The notes: generated by a model from the sequence alone, not told the origin. 64,000 nt of DNA from Neopestalotiopsis rosae (GCA_023078685.1 JALGAS010000007.1:2666001-2730000), one strand, 5' to 3'. Positions 24,652 to 36,869 are shown, counted from the first letter of the stretch. A program made the numbers and translations.

Positions 24652-26375
24652 CACTGGGCCATTCCCCCAATTCCTATTCCCAATGTGGAATAATTTACGG
24701 CTTGAACGATCATCTCCTATCAGTCTCACAAACGACATGAGACGCGGGGTTCAAAAAATTTGCATAGATCAGACTAAGGAGTTCACGGTTGCATAAGGGT
24801 TCGGTTTCTCAAAACACTATAATCTCGGCTCTAGAGCATTTGTCCCAGCAGGCGCTCCCCCTTTCCGCATCGATCTGGGACAAGTCTTCAGATATTACAC
24901 CTCATGGAAACCCTTTTTACGACTCGACTAGACTGGTCACATCCATCATCACAAAGACTATTCCTAGTGACCCTGATCGGCATTGTTCCTTTGGGGTCCA
25001 TATATATTCGCATGCATTTCCGGGGCGTTGGTGGCTAGAGTCACTTTGATAGAGGATCAGGGGCACGAAAAACAAAAAAGAAAGAGAAGAAAAGTGATCG
25101 ACTGGTAGAAAGAGCGGTTTACTGGTAATCTGAGCAGAGGGTTGAAAATGGCTTTGGCAGTATGTCCTTACCAGAAAGGTGGACAGGCACTTTGATTTGC
25201 AAGTGGAAAGCGGTTTGCCAACCGCAAAGTGGGTTGCTCTATATAAAGCACATCTGCCAGCACAGCATCTACAAGGATAGCAATTGACCCCTCGAGAGTG
25301 CAATACTTCTTCGTCTGGTTTGGGAAAAATGCCTTGCCTTAAGGACATTTGTTATCAAAAGCGCTTGAAGCAGCTAACAGTCCGGGACCTGTCTCGCGAC
25401 ATGTGTCCCATGACAGATGTGTCGAGGGTATCGCAGTATCTTGGAGATGAGATTCGAGCCGTCGCGAGGAGGTTCGTTGGTACATGCTCCAGATGGCTTA
25501 CGATGAGCAGTTCCTCTCCCTGATCGACAATTCTCACTATCACTGACTATCAAACAGACCGAGACTTATTCGTTCAACTATCAGCATTTCCTCGCTGTCG
25601 GATGGATTAATCGGTGCCTGCGCAGGTTGGTGTCTCCTAACGGGTCGATCAGCTCTGGTACTAGAGGAGATATGAGAGGCGCCACTGGACGTTGCCATCG
25701 CTGAACGATAGTATCACAGCCTATCGCGAAGGTCGTGCGGTTGCGATTCCTCTGTTTAGCCTTCTTCGCAGAATGGGTCACCAATATGGATACATGCCTT
25801 CCCCAGTATCTTGGAGCACCTTCAACTGTGGGGCTTCTACGAGGTCGGGAAGTATGAACAGAGGTACAATCGAATACATCCGTCCGCAAGTTCGTTAGCA
25901 TTGGAAAGAGAGGGGACGAGAGTTCAACACTCTTGGGCGTTCGAAGGAAGACAGGTGAGTACAGAGCTTTGTCTGCTGATCAGCACTTCATTCAGCAGAA
26001 ACATGGGCCGTCCAAAATCGTGCATGCACCAGCCGCGTGCGTAAAGTACTACCTACAACTTTGCATCTCATGAACAGTCCTGGCTCTTCCATACACTTAT
26101 CACGCCACCGTTGAACTCGAAAATGCAGTTGGGAAAGCTGGTAAACCTAATCAGGGACGCCTTTGGCTGAGCAGGGTATGGTCTTCGTAGTTTCGCCGAG
26201 CCACGGGCGCGCCCGAAACTATCATCTGCGCATCAACACCGTGTCCGTCTACCTTTTTGAGCAGCGTTTTCATGGGGCCGCGAACCACTGGGAGAGGACA
26301 GGTTACGTTCTTCCAGAAAGTTGGCCTTTATAAGGTGAAATAAAGTGTCCTCTTTCACCAACCCACGAGCCACAG

Positions 26376-26507
26376 GTCACAGTGGTGCAGTGGTTACCGC
26401 TCCGCTCTCCTAGAAATCCTGTATCTCTAGCTCTCTCTCCGGCTGGGTCCGTTCTCCCCCAGCTTTTTGCGTTCGATTCCAATGTTCGTTCTTGTTGTGA
26501 TTTTTTT
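26376..26507 (+). ncRNA. possible Pol III transcription unit (tRNA-like)
   Basis: An A-box match (TGGTGCAGTGG at 26383-26393) and a B-box match (GTTCGATTCC at 26471-26480) are followed by a T7 run at 26501. Outer ends GTCACAG and TTGTGAT can pair with two wobbles. The T-arm and anticodon arm do not fold well, so it is not a standard tRNA. It may be a tRNA relic or the head of a SINE. Confidence 0.35.
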
Positions 26508-27564
26508 CCCCTTCTCTTGCCATCATCTTTCCTCTTGTTCGTGTCTTCAGTTGATACAGGTCCGTACTTATCTAAAGATAATCTTGCTTAGCTGAATTAG
26601 CAGAGCCCAGCTTGAAAGTATCTGCTGAAGGAAGCATCACCTGCGTGGACATACGAGATATTGTTCCGAACTATTGAAGAATAAGAGAGAAGAAATTGAT
26701 ATGTGAAAGAATGCGACAGTCGTTTTAGGTGGCTCTCTGAATGTCCATCAGAAGTGGTGGAGGTCAGGTTCGATAGATCCACTTACAAGAGAAAATCATA
26801 ATATGGTATCACTCCATCTTACAACACATGTGGGTTATGTGAACTTGCGATAACAAAGTTGCAAAGAAAATTGAGAAATGAGGAGAAAAGAAGAAGGAAT
26901 CCAAGACTTGGAGTTGTCTAGGCAAGAGACTAGACAAGAGGATAAGAACAAATTACTGGGCCCTACCTGAAATGCTACCCATTGGGCGGCCTTGTCAAGA
27001 GATAGGAAAACACGGCAACTTTGGAATCTCGGACGTTCGGCGCTTACGAGCAGCACCAGAGAATTTGCCATGAGATAAACTCGTGATATTTCTCTGTGTG
27101 TATGTGCATTTTCAATCCTTTTGTCATCAAGGACCCTGCATGGAGTAGAGAAAAAAGGCCAGAACGAGTTTATTCCCAAGTAACAACACCCCCACAACCT
27201 TGGATCCACCATAATACTCCCCCCCTTGACTTTCAGGTCGCGATTGAAGGAATAGTATAACAATTACAGGGATTCAAATTTTCAACCAGCATTTCCATAC
27301 TATGACCGGAAATAGCTGCGCTCTGGATCTTTATTATTTTGCCCGTCTTGTTGGGCGCAACAGACCAGAAATACCCTCCCATAGCCCCACCATGTCACAT
27401 GTGGCGCAGGTCTGTATAGTACCGTTACGTTGGACTCTGGGGTGCTATCTTGTTCGTTTTTTGAGCCTCTTTGAAAAGAAAGAGGTGCATTAAATATTGG
27501 GACTTGATTAGAAACCACATGGTTTTACTACTCATTATACATAAGCGGTGTATGTGTGTAAGAT

Positions 27565-27579
27565 GGTGTGTGTGTGTGT
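27565..27579. repeat. (TG)n microsatellite
   Basis: Short TG dinucleotide tract in the gene-poor region. Confidence 0.7.
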
Positions 27580-28599
27580 TGGACGCTCGGCCGGCGGGAA
27601 CGGGGGGCATGGATGAAAAACATGGTAAGCTAAGGACCAGATAGGAAGGCTTGTTGGACAATTGCTTACTTGGAAAACACACATCTTTCCAAAAGGCAAG
27701 GGGGGAAAACAACAAGAGAAGGAAAAAAAACTCCATGTGCCAGGTTCCAATTCGTCCGATACCCGGGGCTAGAGAGGGAGGGATCGACACGGCGCTTCGG
27801 CTCAAGCCGAGCTCGTGATATGTTACCCCCCTTGGGGACAGGAGAAGTCTTCATTCAGATGCCCCGCCAGGCACGGAGGCGGTCGCCAAGTCCTTTATCG
27901 CCGAGCCGGTCTTTTCTTGGGATGCAAGATATTGTTGAGCTAGGATGGGCTTCAGAAGTTCCTACTAGATACTCACTCCTATTCGAATGGACACTATACA
28001 AATCGAAACAGATGGATGTGCTTGTAAGTAGATTTAAGCAGACCGAGTAAGTCTCGACTCTTGACAGTCGCCCACGCGATGCCGGGACGGCGTCCAAGAC
28101 GGTATGCACTTCGTTCTGTATGGGCTTGAGTAAGAGGCTGAAGTGTGCCCTCCCTCCGATCTCTATCATCTTGGGTAAACACTTCGGCGATAAGGGAGGT
28201 GATTTCCAGACTTTCATCTTTCCACCCACCCTCTCCCCTTTGAAGGTTAAATTGGCAAGCACCGAGGGGTGGGACCGACTTCCGGGACGATAATGCCGGT
28301 CGAGCTCGCAGGAGATTCTCGGCCGGGGGAATGGGGGTGGGGTGTTTGGGGACTGGACCCTTTTGACTGCAACGCGGCCGGTTGGGAAAAACTGGATCTT
28401 CTTTCTTCCCCCACGATTCATGAAAGCAAAAAAAGGACTCACATGTTGCCCATGCATCTCAAGGCCCAGACGCGCGGATGATCGGCTAGAGGGAGAGGCG
28501 AGCCCCCGTGGACTCGCCTCGATGATGGATATCCTGGATTAGGATATCAAGACCGGCATCACGTGTGCGGTTACCCGAAGACCGAGACCCAGGCCCGGG

Positions 28600-28640
28600 G
28601 GAAGACGATGATGACTATGACTACGACGACGACGACGACA
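28600..28640. repeat. GA[TC]/CGA trinucleotide repeat
   Basis: Imperfect gatgat then gacgac tract. No supported coding frame uses it. Confidence 0.6.
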
Positions 28641-30524
28641 CGCCGGCACCGTTGCAACCGTGTCTGGGGAGGTCAGGCACTATGATTATGCACAATAGCG
28701 GATCGGCTTTCCTTACGGCTGCTACTCAAAGATGCCTTGGGGAGCTCTTAGGGGAAGAGTGTGTAGGCTGAGGGAAGCCTTGTGAGCGTGGCCAAGAGAT
28801 CAGCCGAGGGGGACCCTATCTGCATATGAAGAAGCGAGAGGGTGAGAAGAAGAGAGGGGCTTAAAAAATCACACACACACAAGCCACAAGACAATACAGT
28901 GGAGTCTGTGTGCGTGTGTTGTGAAAAATCCACGTGTGTACGACCACCCAGTCAGACGGTGTTGGCAGAACCAAAAGAGGCATGCGTATAAAGCGTTGGC
29001 AGAAAGAAAGAAGATGATGGGTTGCAGAATAGGCGGGGCCCCAGTTCCCAAAAGCTCATTCTCCGTGCCTAAGTATAGTCGAGTCCACTTTTTTCTCTAC
29101 TTCCAGTTTCCCCCCTGCATCTATTCCTGGTCATGGACTTTTGTTCTTTACCATGAGCTTTGTAGCAACTCTGACAATATATCGCATATACTATTGAACT
29201 ATCCAGCTGTCGCGCATATATCTATGGTGAGATCATCTATAGACTTTTTGCCGAGACATACATTGTTAGTTGGAGTCGGTCGGCAACTAACATGTGCAAT
29301 AAAGAAAATGATTGGGGCCATGCCCAGACTAGCCCAGCCAATCGTATCAATTAGCTCGGCAGTGCTGTGACTTGCCAATGCTTGGGTAGTAGAGTGAGGA
29401 TAAGTCTTGGGTATTGGAGGGTCATGTTATAGGTAGCAGTACATAGTATGGTTACCTTCTCTTGGCGCAACCTACCTGTCTTGGCAAACGGATTGCCGGG
29501 AGGAGGCGAATAAAGGATTGAATAACCGGAAAGAATGCACGCGGCTAAAGTGCAGATGCAAATGCGAATGCAAGAATGATAACAATATCCAAATGGTGCT
29601 GAATGAATGATACTATTCGGAAACCGAGCAACGGCTCCGAACATGGATACGAGCAAGATAGACTCTCTAATAAGGTCTTTGTTGTGTTTGTTTCAATGTA
29701 TTGCGTGCTTACAACTATTGTCCCCATGTCCCTAGGTAACGCTGATGATGGCGACTGACTGAGAGAGTCCAGATGAACCCATGCCCCCAGTCCCTTGGTT
29801 CCCCCCCTGACACTCGCGCTACTCTCCCAGACGGGAAGGTGTGGCGCCCACCCACAATGAAGCGGGAGATGCTCGATTAAGCGACGATAGCAATTTACAA
29901 GCTTAATTTGATACCTGCCTAGCCAGTAATACCCAGCAATACACGCATTTCTATTTCGGATGACAGCCGAGAATGGGAGTGAGATTCGGTATCTTTTTAG
30001 TTTCTGTCTTGACTTTTTGCTTGTCGGTTGTCTATTTTGTGTCTTGGAACATTGACAACTATTGGCAAATGATTGCTTTTTACTCACTCCCTCTCTTATT
30101 GTTTCTCTAAGCGGGAGAAGGGGGTGTGGGATCCAATCCTACATCAATAAACCCATCAATGTCTATGCACGCTATGATTATAATATCTATGGCGTGATCT
30201 GCATCTCGATTCCCCTCTTCTCTCGTCTGGTCTCTCTTCATCCCATCCCATCGTATCGTCTTACAGGATGAGCAAAGTGCCGCGCCAAGCCGACAATTAG
30301 TTCTACTCTCTTTTGAACATCTCAGCCTAATACTTGCTCACAACCTTGGCGATACAGGCTCAACTTATAATAGCTTCCCTCTTCCCCCCCTAGTCGCTCG
30401 TTATTTCTATTAGAGGAGAAAGGGAGCAATAAGACAGCAACAAGAGACACCATCTCATCTGTCTAAAAAGGGAAACAAAAGGCACAGAAAGCTTCCTTTT
30501 TGTTCCCCCTCCCCAACAGCAGAG

Positions 30525-31757
30525 ATGCTCGGCTTCGTCGCCACCTGGTCCGCCGCGGCGGCGGCCATAGCCGTGGTCTTCTTCAGCAACGCGGCATCGT
30601 CGTTCCCGACGCACGTGTGCGCCACCAACGCCGCGCCGCAGATCACGCTAGACCTCAACGCCTCGGTGCTCGAGTCGGGCGCCCGGCCGTGGGGGCTCGT
30701 CTACCTCAACGAGACCATCGCGCTGGCGGCCGTCAACTTTTCCCTCGCCGTCCTCGACGTCTCCCAGCTCGAGCCCGTGCTGCTCAACTCGCTGCCCATG
30801 CCCCCCTCGCTCTACATTGGCAACGACGACATCAACGAGGACGGCTACGGCTTCCGCGACATCAAGCTCACCGCCGACAAGGAGAACGCCTACATCGCCA
30901 CGGGCTACGGCGCCGTCATTTACGATGTCCCGCGCGCCCTGGCCGGGCGCAACGACTCCGTGGTCGGGGTCCTGAGCAACAACGGCCTCGCGGGCCGCAG
31001 CTCCATCGAGCTGCAGATCACAGCCGACGACAAGTTTGTCTTTGTCAGCCAGGAGTTTGGCGCCAACGCCACGCTGCAGCGCGGGGCCATCGAGGTGTAC
31101 AACATTACCCGGCACGAGAACCGCACCGTCGAGAGCCACTGGCGCGGCTTCATCGCCCTGGGCTTCGCCACCATCGGGCAGCAGTTCTCGACGGACCACA
31201 GCCTCTTGTTCGTGACGAGCGAGATGAACGGCACAGCCACGTCGCTCAACGAGACCTCGGGCATCATCAGCGTGCTCGACGTGGCCAAGCTGCGGACGTA
31301 CGTGAACCAGGCCCTGATCAAGAAGGTCGACGCCGGCTGCCACCCGGTGCGCGCCACCATGTCGCTCGACGGCCGCCACCTGTGGGTGTCGCAGCGCGAG
31401 GCCAACCAGGTCATGGCCTTTAGCACGGCCCAGCTGTCGGACAACACGTCGACCAGCGCCCTCGTCGCCACCGTCAACACGGGCACCTCGCCCATCGGCA
31501 TCACCTCGATCAAGAACCACATCCTGACGGCCGACTCGAACCGCTTCGGCTACAGCAACGCCAGCACCGGCATCACCGTCGTCAACGCCGCGGGCGCCCT
31601 CCAGAATGGCCGCATCGCCTTCCCCCAGATCCCCACGGGCCCCTTCCCCCGCGCCCTCGCCGTTAGCCCCGACGGCAACACGGTGCTGGTCTCGGAATTC
31701 GACGGCGGCACCATTCGTGCTATAGATGTGAGCCCTTTGAATGTTGAGATTGCCTAG
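30525..31757 (+). CDS. secreted YVTN-type beta-propeller protein
   Basis: Intronless frame of 410 residues starting with a signal peptide (ATWSAAAAAIAVVFF, then ASS). Repeated blade-like segments follow: AYIATGYGAVIYDVP, KFVFVSQEFGANATL, HLWVSQREANQVMAFS and GNTVLVSEFDGGTIRAIDV. These are the YVTN/lactonase-like seven-bladed propeller repeats. Many NxS/T sites suggest glycosylation. Substrate or ligand is unknown; such proteins may be lactonases or surface antigens. The gene is strikingly GC-rich compared with its upstream flank, and that composition opens long antisense frames that are shadows. It converges with RIX7, about 230 bp away. Confidence 0.8.
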   Translation: MLGFVATWSAAAAAIAVVFFSNAASSFPTHVCATNAAPQITLDLNASVLESGARPWGLVYLNETIALAAVNFSLAVLDVSQLEPVLLNSLPMPPSLYIGNDDINEDGYGFRDIKLTADKENAYIATGYGAVIYDVPRALAGRNDSVVGVLSNNGLAGRSSIELQITADDKFVFVSQEFGANATLQRGAIEVYNITRHENRTVESHWRGFIALGFATIGQQFSTDHSLLFVTSEMNGTATSLNETSGIISVLDVAKLRTYVNQALIKKVDAGCHPVRATMSLDGRHLWVSQREANQVMAFSTAQLSDNTSTSALVATVNTGTSPIGITSIKNHILTADSNRFGYSNASTGITVVNAAGALQNGRIAFPQIPTGPFPRALAVSPDGNTVLVSEFDGGTIRAIDVSPLNVEIA

Positions 31758-31988
31758 TTTGCATTAGTTATGATTTAGAGAGCATTTTTCTTCCCCATAT
31801 TTCAAAACCAATATCATATTATACATCCAGTATTTCGAATGTGCCGTGTCATGTCCAAAATATTGACAAATACGTGTGTGGTCCGTTCTTCAGGGGAAAA
31901 CAAGAAAGTGAAGAGTAGTAGAGTAAGGAAGCGGCAGAGGAATATTGCCATTCACGGAACCCTCGTATTGATATCATTGCGAAAGAAA

Positions 31989-34292
31989 CTAGCTCCACCC
32001 GCCATCTCTAAGCTTGACGAATTTACCATACGCATGTGCCGACACGGAAGGTTTAATCGTATCTAGGGCTTTCAGCCAATCCACCTCGGTGAGCTCGTCC
32101 ACACCGTCCTGGTCAAATCTCTCCACACCGGCCTTGGCGGCGGCAATGTGCAGATTCTCCAGATCGGCACCACTGAATCCGACGCACTTTCGGGCAATGG
32201 GCTCGAGCGCGTTGAGCTGTTCCTCGGTGTAGGAAGGAATCACGTTCCGTACTCGGGTCTTGAGGATATCAGCTCGTCCCTCCTCGTCGGGCAGATCTAC
32301 AAAGATGCTGGTACCCAGGCGACCGGGTCGCAGGATGGCCGGGTCGATCATGTCGGGTCGGTTCGTGGCGCCAATCACGTAGACGCCGGCCCGGCCGTCC
32401 ATGCCGTCGAGCTCGGTCAGGAGCATGTTGACCACTCTGGCGCTGGACTCGGCAATGTTGTCTCCGCGGCGCGGCACCAGGGCGTCCAGCTCATCAAAGA
32501 AGAGGATGCAAGGCGCTGATGATCGTGCTCGCGTGAAGACTTGTCGTACCGATCGCTCGGATTCACCGACGTATTTGTTGAGCAGCTCGGGTCCCTTGAC
32601 CGAGATGAAATTGGCCTTGGCCTCGTTGGCCACGGCTTTGGCGAGCAGCGTCTTACCGCATCCAGGAGGGCCCCATAGTAGCACCCCCGAGGGCGATTGC
32701 CAACCAAATTTGGAAAAGAGATCTGGCGTGTCAATGGGGCGGATGATAGCTAGTGACAATTCTTTTCGAACATTGTGCAGAGCACCGACCTGAGCCCAAG
32801 TCGTATCCGGTATCGTTGTAAATCCTTCTCGCTTTGCTGATGGCTGGACCTTTGATACTGCTTTTACGAGATACTCGTGTAAAAGTCCAGTGCTCTCCTG
32901 GGTAATAGTCTGCGTCCCGACAAACTTGTCGGCTTCCAATTTTCGAAGAATATTGGCGCGTCGAGGTGGTACACCTTCGTAGTTTTCTCCGCCTTGTGAT
33001 TCCAACTCCTGAATAGCTCGTTCTTCGTGTTGTAACATGGCGCGCTTCAGCATGTCGGCCTTGGCAAGAGAAACGAGATCCCCAAGATCGGCACCGACGA
33101 AACCCGGAGTCGCCTTGGCCACGACCTTGAGGTCTACATCCGGCGCGAGTTTTGACTTTCTGGTGAGCGCTTGTAAGATTGCCAAGCGAGCGTCTTCATT
33201 TGGTACGCCAATGTTGATTTCCTGGTTGAAACGACCAGCTCTACGTAGTGCTGGGTCAATGCTGTCGGGCCTGTTGGTCGCAGCAATGGTGATGACGGGC
33301 TTGCCGTCCGTCTTATCGAGGCTCAGCTCGTCCATGCACGTGAGCATCTGTGCCACAATGCGTTTTTCCATTTCCCTCTGTGCATTCTCTCGCTTGCCCA
33401 TGATGGCATCAAACTCATCAATAAACACCAGACAAGGTGCCAGTGACTTTGCCTCGTCGTAGAGCTCTCGGATCTTCTTTTCAGACTCTCCAGACATGCC
33501 GGCAATCAAGGCAGGGGCGGACACTGGAATGTAAGATACACCAATAGCTGCAGCAAAAGCGTTGGCCAGCATTGTTTTACCACATCCGGGTGGGCCGTAG
33601 AGGAGGATACCTCTTGATGGGTTGAGATCTGCCTCCAGGTATGCACTCGGGTGGCGCATCGGACGAGCGACTTCCTCGTAAAGGAGCTCTATGGCATCAT
33701 CCATGCCGCCAATGTCTGCCAGAGATACACCGGTCGCTGGCGTTCGATCCACGGGCTCCTTTTCTTTCAATTGCCGCGTCCTGGCCTTTTTGGGCTTAGG
33801 CTCTCCGTTGGGTTGCCTGTCAACCGTCACAACAGCAGAGTCGACGGCCATTCCGTTGGCTGGAGTTGTGGTGCCCCCAGTAGTGGGTTGTTGTTGATCA
33901 GACGTACTGGGTGAACGTTGCCTCCTTGCTACATTCCAGGACTTGGTGAGCTGCTTGTTCATAAGAAAGTAGTCTCGTTCCTTGGCCTGGGGCGTAGCGC
34001 TTCCCGGTGCGTCGTCGATCATGGCCTCATCTTCGTCGTCTGCCTCATCCCTTTTGCGCTCTTCCTTTCTGAAGTGGAGAACGCGATAGATGGAGTCCTC
34101 CAGCGGCTTCTTCTTCTCTCGAGACAGGCTGGAGTTGGAGCGCTTGATGGTATCATAGACGCCGGACACGGTGAACTTTGGCGGTTCGCCGGTCCTGGCC
34201 GTCTTCTCGGCCTGATCGTTTTCAAGCTTGATGACGATCTGGTAGATGTCGCGATCCAGGCGCTGCGTTAAAGCCGGCATCTTGGAAAGCAA
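31989..34292 (-). CDS. RIX7: ribosome biogenesis AAA ATPase RIX7
   Basis: Intronless frame of 767 residues. Two AAA modules: the first has Walker A GPPGCGKT (233-240) and Walker B LVFIDEFDAI; the second has GPPGCGKTLLAKAV and ILFFDELDAL. The N-terminal domain (DRDIYQIVIKLEN) matches the NVL2/Rix7 type and is followed by an acidic region and a basic stretch (KPKKARTRQLKEK, about 166-178), a likely nuclear signal. Rix7 is a hexameric remodeller that extracts factors such as Nsa1 from pre-60S particles in the nucleolus. The length is near that of yeast Rix7. The Met at codon 5 is an alternative start. It is divergent from VPS20 by about 1 kb. Confidence 0.93.
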   Translation of the reverse strand: MLSKMPALTQRLDRDIYQIVIKLENDQAEKTARTGEPPKFTVSGVYDTIKRSNSSLSREKKKPLEDSIYRVLHFRKEERKRDEADDEDEAMIDDAPGSATPQAKERDYFLMNKQLTKSWNVARRQRSPSTSDQQQPTTGGTTTPANGMAVDSAVVTVDRQPNGEPKPKKARTRQLKEKEPVDRTPATGVSLADIGGMDDAIELLYEEVARPMRHPSAYLEADLNPSRGILLYGPPGCGKTMLANAFAAAIGVSYIPVSAPALIAGMSGESEKKIRELYDEAKSLAPCLVFIDEFDAIMGKRENAQREMEKRIVAQMLTCMDELSLDKTDGKPVITIAATNRPDSIDPALRRAGRFNQEINIGVPNEDARLAILQALTRKSKLAPDVDLKVVAKATPGFVGADLGDLVSLAKADMLKRAMLQHEERAIQELESQGGENYEGVPPRRANILRKLEADKFVGTQTITQESTGLLHEYLVKAVSKVQPSAKREGFTTIPDTTWAQVGALHNVRKELSLAIIRPIDTPDLFSKFGWQSPSGVLLWGPPGCGKTLLAKAVANEAKANFISVKGPELLNKYVGESERSVRQVFTRARSSAPCILFFDELDALVPRRGDNIAESSARVVNMLLTELDGMDGRAGVYVIGATNRPDMIDPAILRPGRLGTSIFVDLPDEEGRADILKTRVRNVIPSYTEEQLNALEPIARKCVGFSGADLENLHIAAAKAGVERFDQDGVDELTEVDWLKALDTIKPSVSAHAYGKFVKLRDGGWS

Positions 34293-35356
34293 TTTTCCCT
34301 AAAAAGTTTTTGTGGGCAGGCAGGCAAATTGCCGTGGTCCTTTCAGTCGCTTTTAAGTGAAGATGGGAATTTCGAAAGAAAAATCGGCCTTCCGTGAAAA
34401 TAAAGTGGGGCCGTCTTTGCAGTGGGGGTGGACCCTGGATTCCTTGGGTACAAATCAATTATTATGGCCTATTGATGTATGTCTATGCTCGTCAATCTTG
34501 AGACATATGGTATATTAATACACTGAAACTGGTAATTCTGAGAGAGGGTTGAATGAGAGAAGAAGAAGAAAGCATCAGGTTGAGAAGTCATATAGATAAA
34601 AGCGACCTCCTATAAGTGACAAATGTACACTATTTTTTCTTATGCACATCCGTACCTTGCACCTGGAAAGAAGACATCCTTGGTAGCCTCCTGTCAATTT
34701 GTAAGGCAGTTTTTCTCCCGGATTCTTTTCATCAACATTGTCCTTACTATGTTATTATGGAGAACATCCATGCTTACAACCAGCCTTTTGTCTATTCAAG
34801 GTTCAAGTCGCCAGATACATATAGTTTCATGCCAACGCAATAGGAACAAATTATGGAGTCGTCAAGTCGAACAGATAATGCACCATGTGAAGAATAGAAC
34901 AAAAGGTTACCAGACAATTAACAAGCCATTTAACTAGCAGCCACCGAATAATATTCAATGTCAAGATCCTACTCAGAAACCTTCTTCCCTGGCTTCGACC
35001 ATTCAAGGCACGAGTCAAGCAAACGACCAACCAACACACCCCTGTCGTGCGCTGACCCAGTACCCCGCTATCGATAAGAAATTGACCCAGTCTTTCCAGT
35101 CGGTCACTAAGCCAAAGCTAACCCACACCCTGGCACCAATGACGAATGACGCCGATTCACTCCCCCATGCCATCGCATTCCACTTTGCCCAGGGAATGCG
35201 CCCCGACATTCGCATTCAACAACCATGTCACGAGAGCAAAGACGAGCAAACCACGACAACAAGAGATAGCCATTTTTCTTATCCTTTCCTCTTTCTCTTT
35301 TTCGCATAACTCCTGTATCTCCTCATCCTGCCTAGACAATCAACTACCTTTACATC
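34293..35356. other. divergent promoter region RIX7/VPS20
   Basis: About 1.1 kb without a supported gene. The part next to VPS20 is CT-rich and leader-like. Confidence 0.4.
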
Positions 35357-36244
35357 ATGGGCAACAACAATAGCCGTATAACGGCCCAGGATCGGTACGT
35401 TCTTATCTGCTAACCCTCCATCTAATCAAGTCCAAAGCCTCCCACCATCGCGACATAAAAACGTACGAAGCAGCGCACTACAGATTTGGCCTCTCTACCC
35501 AGTCTCCCTATCCGAACAAAAAACCAGAACGAATAATGTAGCCAACTATTGGAGTTTCTTCATTGCTCACCTCGAATCTATTACAGGGCCATCCTCGACC
35601 TCAAACTCCAGCGCGACAAGCTCCAGCAGTACCAGCGGCGCATCCTGCCCCTGGTGGCCCGCGAGACGGACATGGCGCGGCAGATGCTGGCGGCGGGCGA
35701 CAAGCCGCGGGCCCTGCTCGCGCTGCGGCGGAAAAAGTACCAGGAGCAGCTGCTCTCGCGGACCGACGGCCAGCTGCAGCAGCTCGAGCAGCTCGTGCGC
35801 AGCGTCGAGTTTGCCCAGATCCAAAAGGACGTCGTCTTTGGCCTGCAGCAGGGCACCAAAGTCCTCAAGGAGATCCACGCCGAGATGGGCGGCATCGAGC
35901 GCGTCGAGCTGCTCATGGGCGAGAGCGCAGAGGCTATTGCTTATCAGAATGTGAGTCGTGGCAGTAGTTATGTGGCTCCCCGCGATTCAGACATGATGCT
36001 GATATGATTTCGAAACGAACAGGAAATCAGCGAAATGCTTGGCCAACGGATAACAAATCAAGACGAAGAAGAAGTTGAAGATGAATTAGCCGCCTTGGCT
36101 GCCGAGGTCAACGGAACCGCGAAATTACCAGATGTGCCACAGCCCAAGTTACCCGACGCGCCCCAGACCGAGCCCGCGTCCGAAGAGATGGAGCCTGTGA
36201 GAGCGCAGGAGCGGCAAGAAACAAGAGAAGCAATAGCCGCATAG
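35357..36244 (+). CDS. VPS20: ESCRT-III subunit Vps20 (CHMP6)
   Basis: Three exons (35357-35394, 35587-35950, 36023-36244) encode 207 residues. The N-terminus MGNNNS is a classic N-myristoylation site, as in Vps20. The Snf7-domain helices follow: AILDLKLQRDKLQQYQRRIL, then RKKYQEQLLSRTDGQLQQLE and VVFGLQQGTKVLKEIHAEM. The C-terminal part is acidic and Pro-rich. Vps20 links ESCRT-II to Snf7 filament nucleation on endosomes during multivesicular body formation. The first exon is only 38 nt and the first intron is 192 nt. Size agrees with the family (about 200-220). Confidence 0.93.
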
Positions 36245-36869
36245 TCGATGGAGTCATCATCCTTGTCGCATAGTTACGGAGTACGGGTCCAAAGTCTTAT
36301 AGCGTTCGATTTACCACAAATGATACTCACACATACGCACACGCACATATACACGCTTATGAAAGATGATTTTCAGTGGCTCTGGGATGCTTATTGTCAT
36401 GAATATCTATAAAAACTATCCACATGCAAGCTTGTCACTTGCACTCGAATCTTGCCCCACACGCTACTCGTCATGAATGCTATCAATTCATAGACCATGA
36501 TCAGTCTTTCCTTATGCCATCCAGGCAAACTCCTTTTAATGCAATGCTGCCAAACAAAATGGGTATCATCCGACGAGAAATCGCAGACATCCTATGCACT
36601 CCATGCAAATCTATAATGTACCTCCTCCAATGTGTTTCCACTGTCAATTATTCTTATCATCACGTCCACGGCCCTCGTCTGAGCCGCTCACGTATAAGCT
36701 TTTAGTGCAAGGGGAATGGCTGATGGTCCCCATCAAAGAGTTTTGTCGATGCAAGGCCATCCTGATTGCTCAAGCAATCGATAGACGATTTCACCGCCTC
36801 TTATCCATGTAGTCCTTCTCATGCTTGGTAGAGGACATGCGCGCTGTGGGCGCGCTGTGGGCGCGACGT
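36245..36869. other. convergent 3' flanks
   Basis: About 0.6 kb between VPS20 and the DUF2293 gene. It contains a short acacatacgcacacgcac tract. No gene is seen. Confidence 0.4.

Larger units (their letters stand above)
24652..30524. other. 5.9-kb gene-poor region
   Basis: No coding series with conserved motifs is seen. Contents: a Pol III-like element at about 26376-26507, (TG)n near 27565-27579, (CGA)n near 28624-28638 and (CA)n near 28870-28880. CT-rich leader-like DNA lies just before the beta-propeller gene. Several 100-200 codon frames (for example 27855-28457 minus) have no recognisable domain and look random. Confidence 0.5.

Noticed and set aside
25284..26044. Short plus-strand frames, considered as a degraded transposon
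   Set aside because: No transposase, reverse transcriptase or terminal repeat could be recognised.
27855..28457. 200-codon minus-strand frame
   Set aside because: Residue composition looks random, no splice partners, and no conserved motif.
30648..31522. Antisense frames of 290 and 200 codons opposite the beta-propeller gene
   Set aside because: They arise from high GC at third codon positions of the real gene and have no domain or signal of their own.
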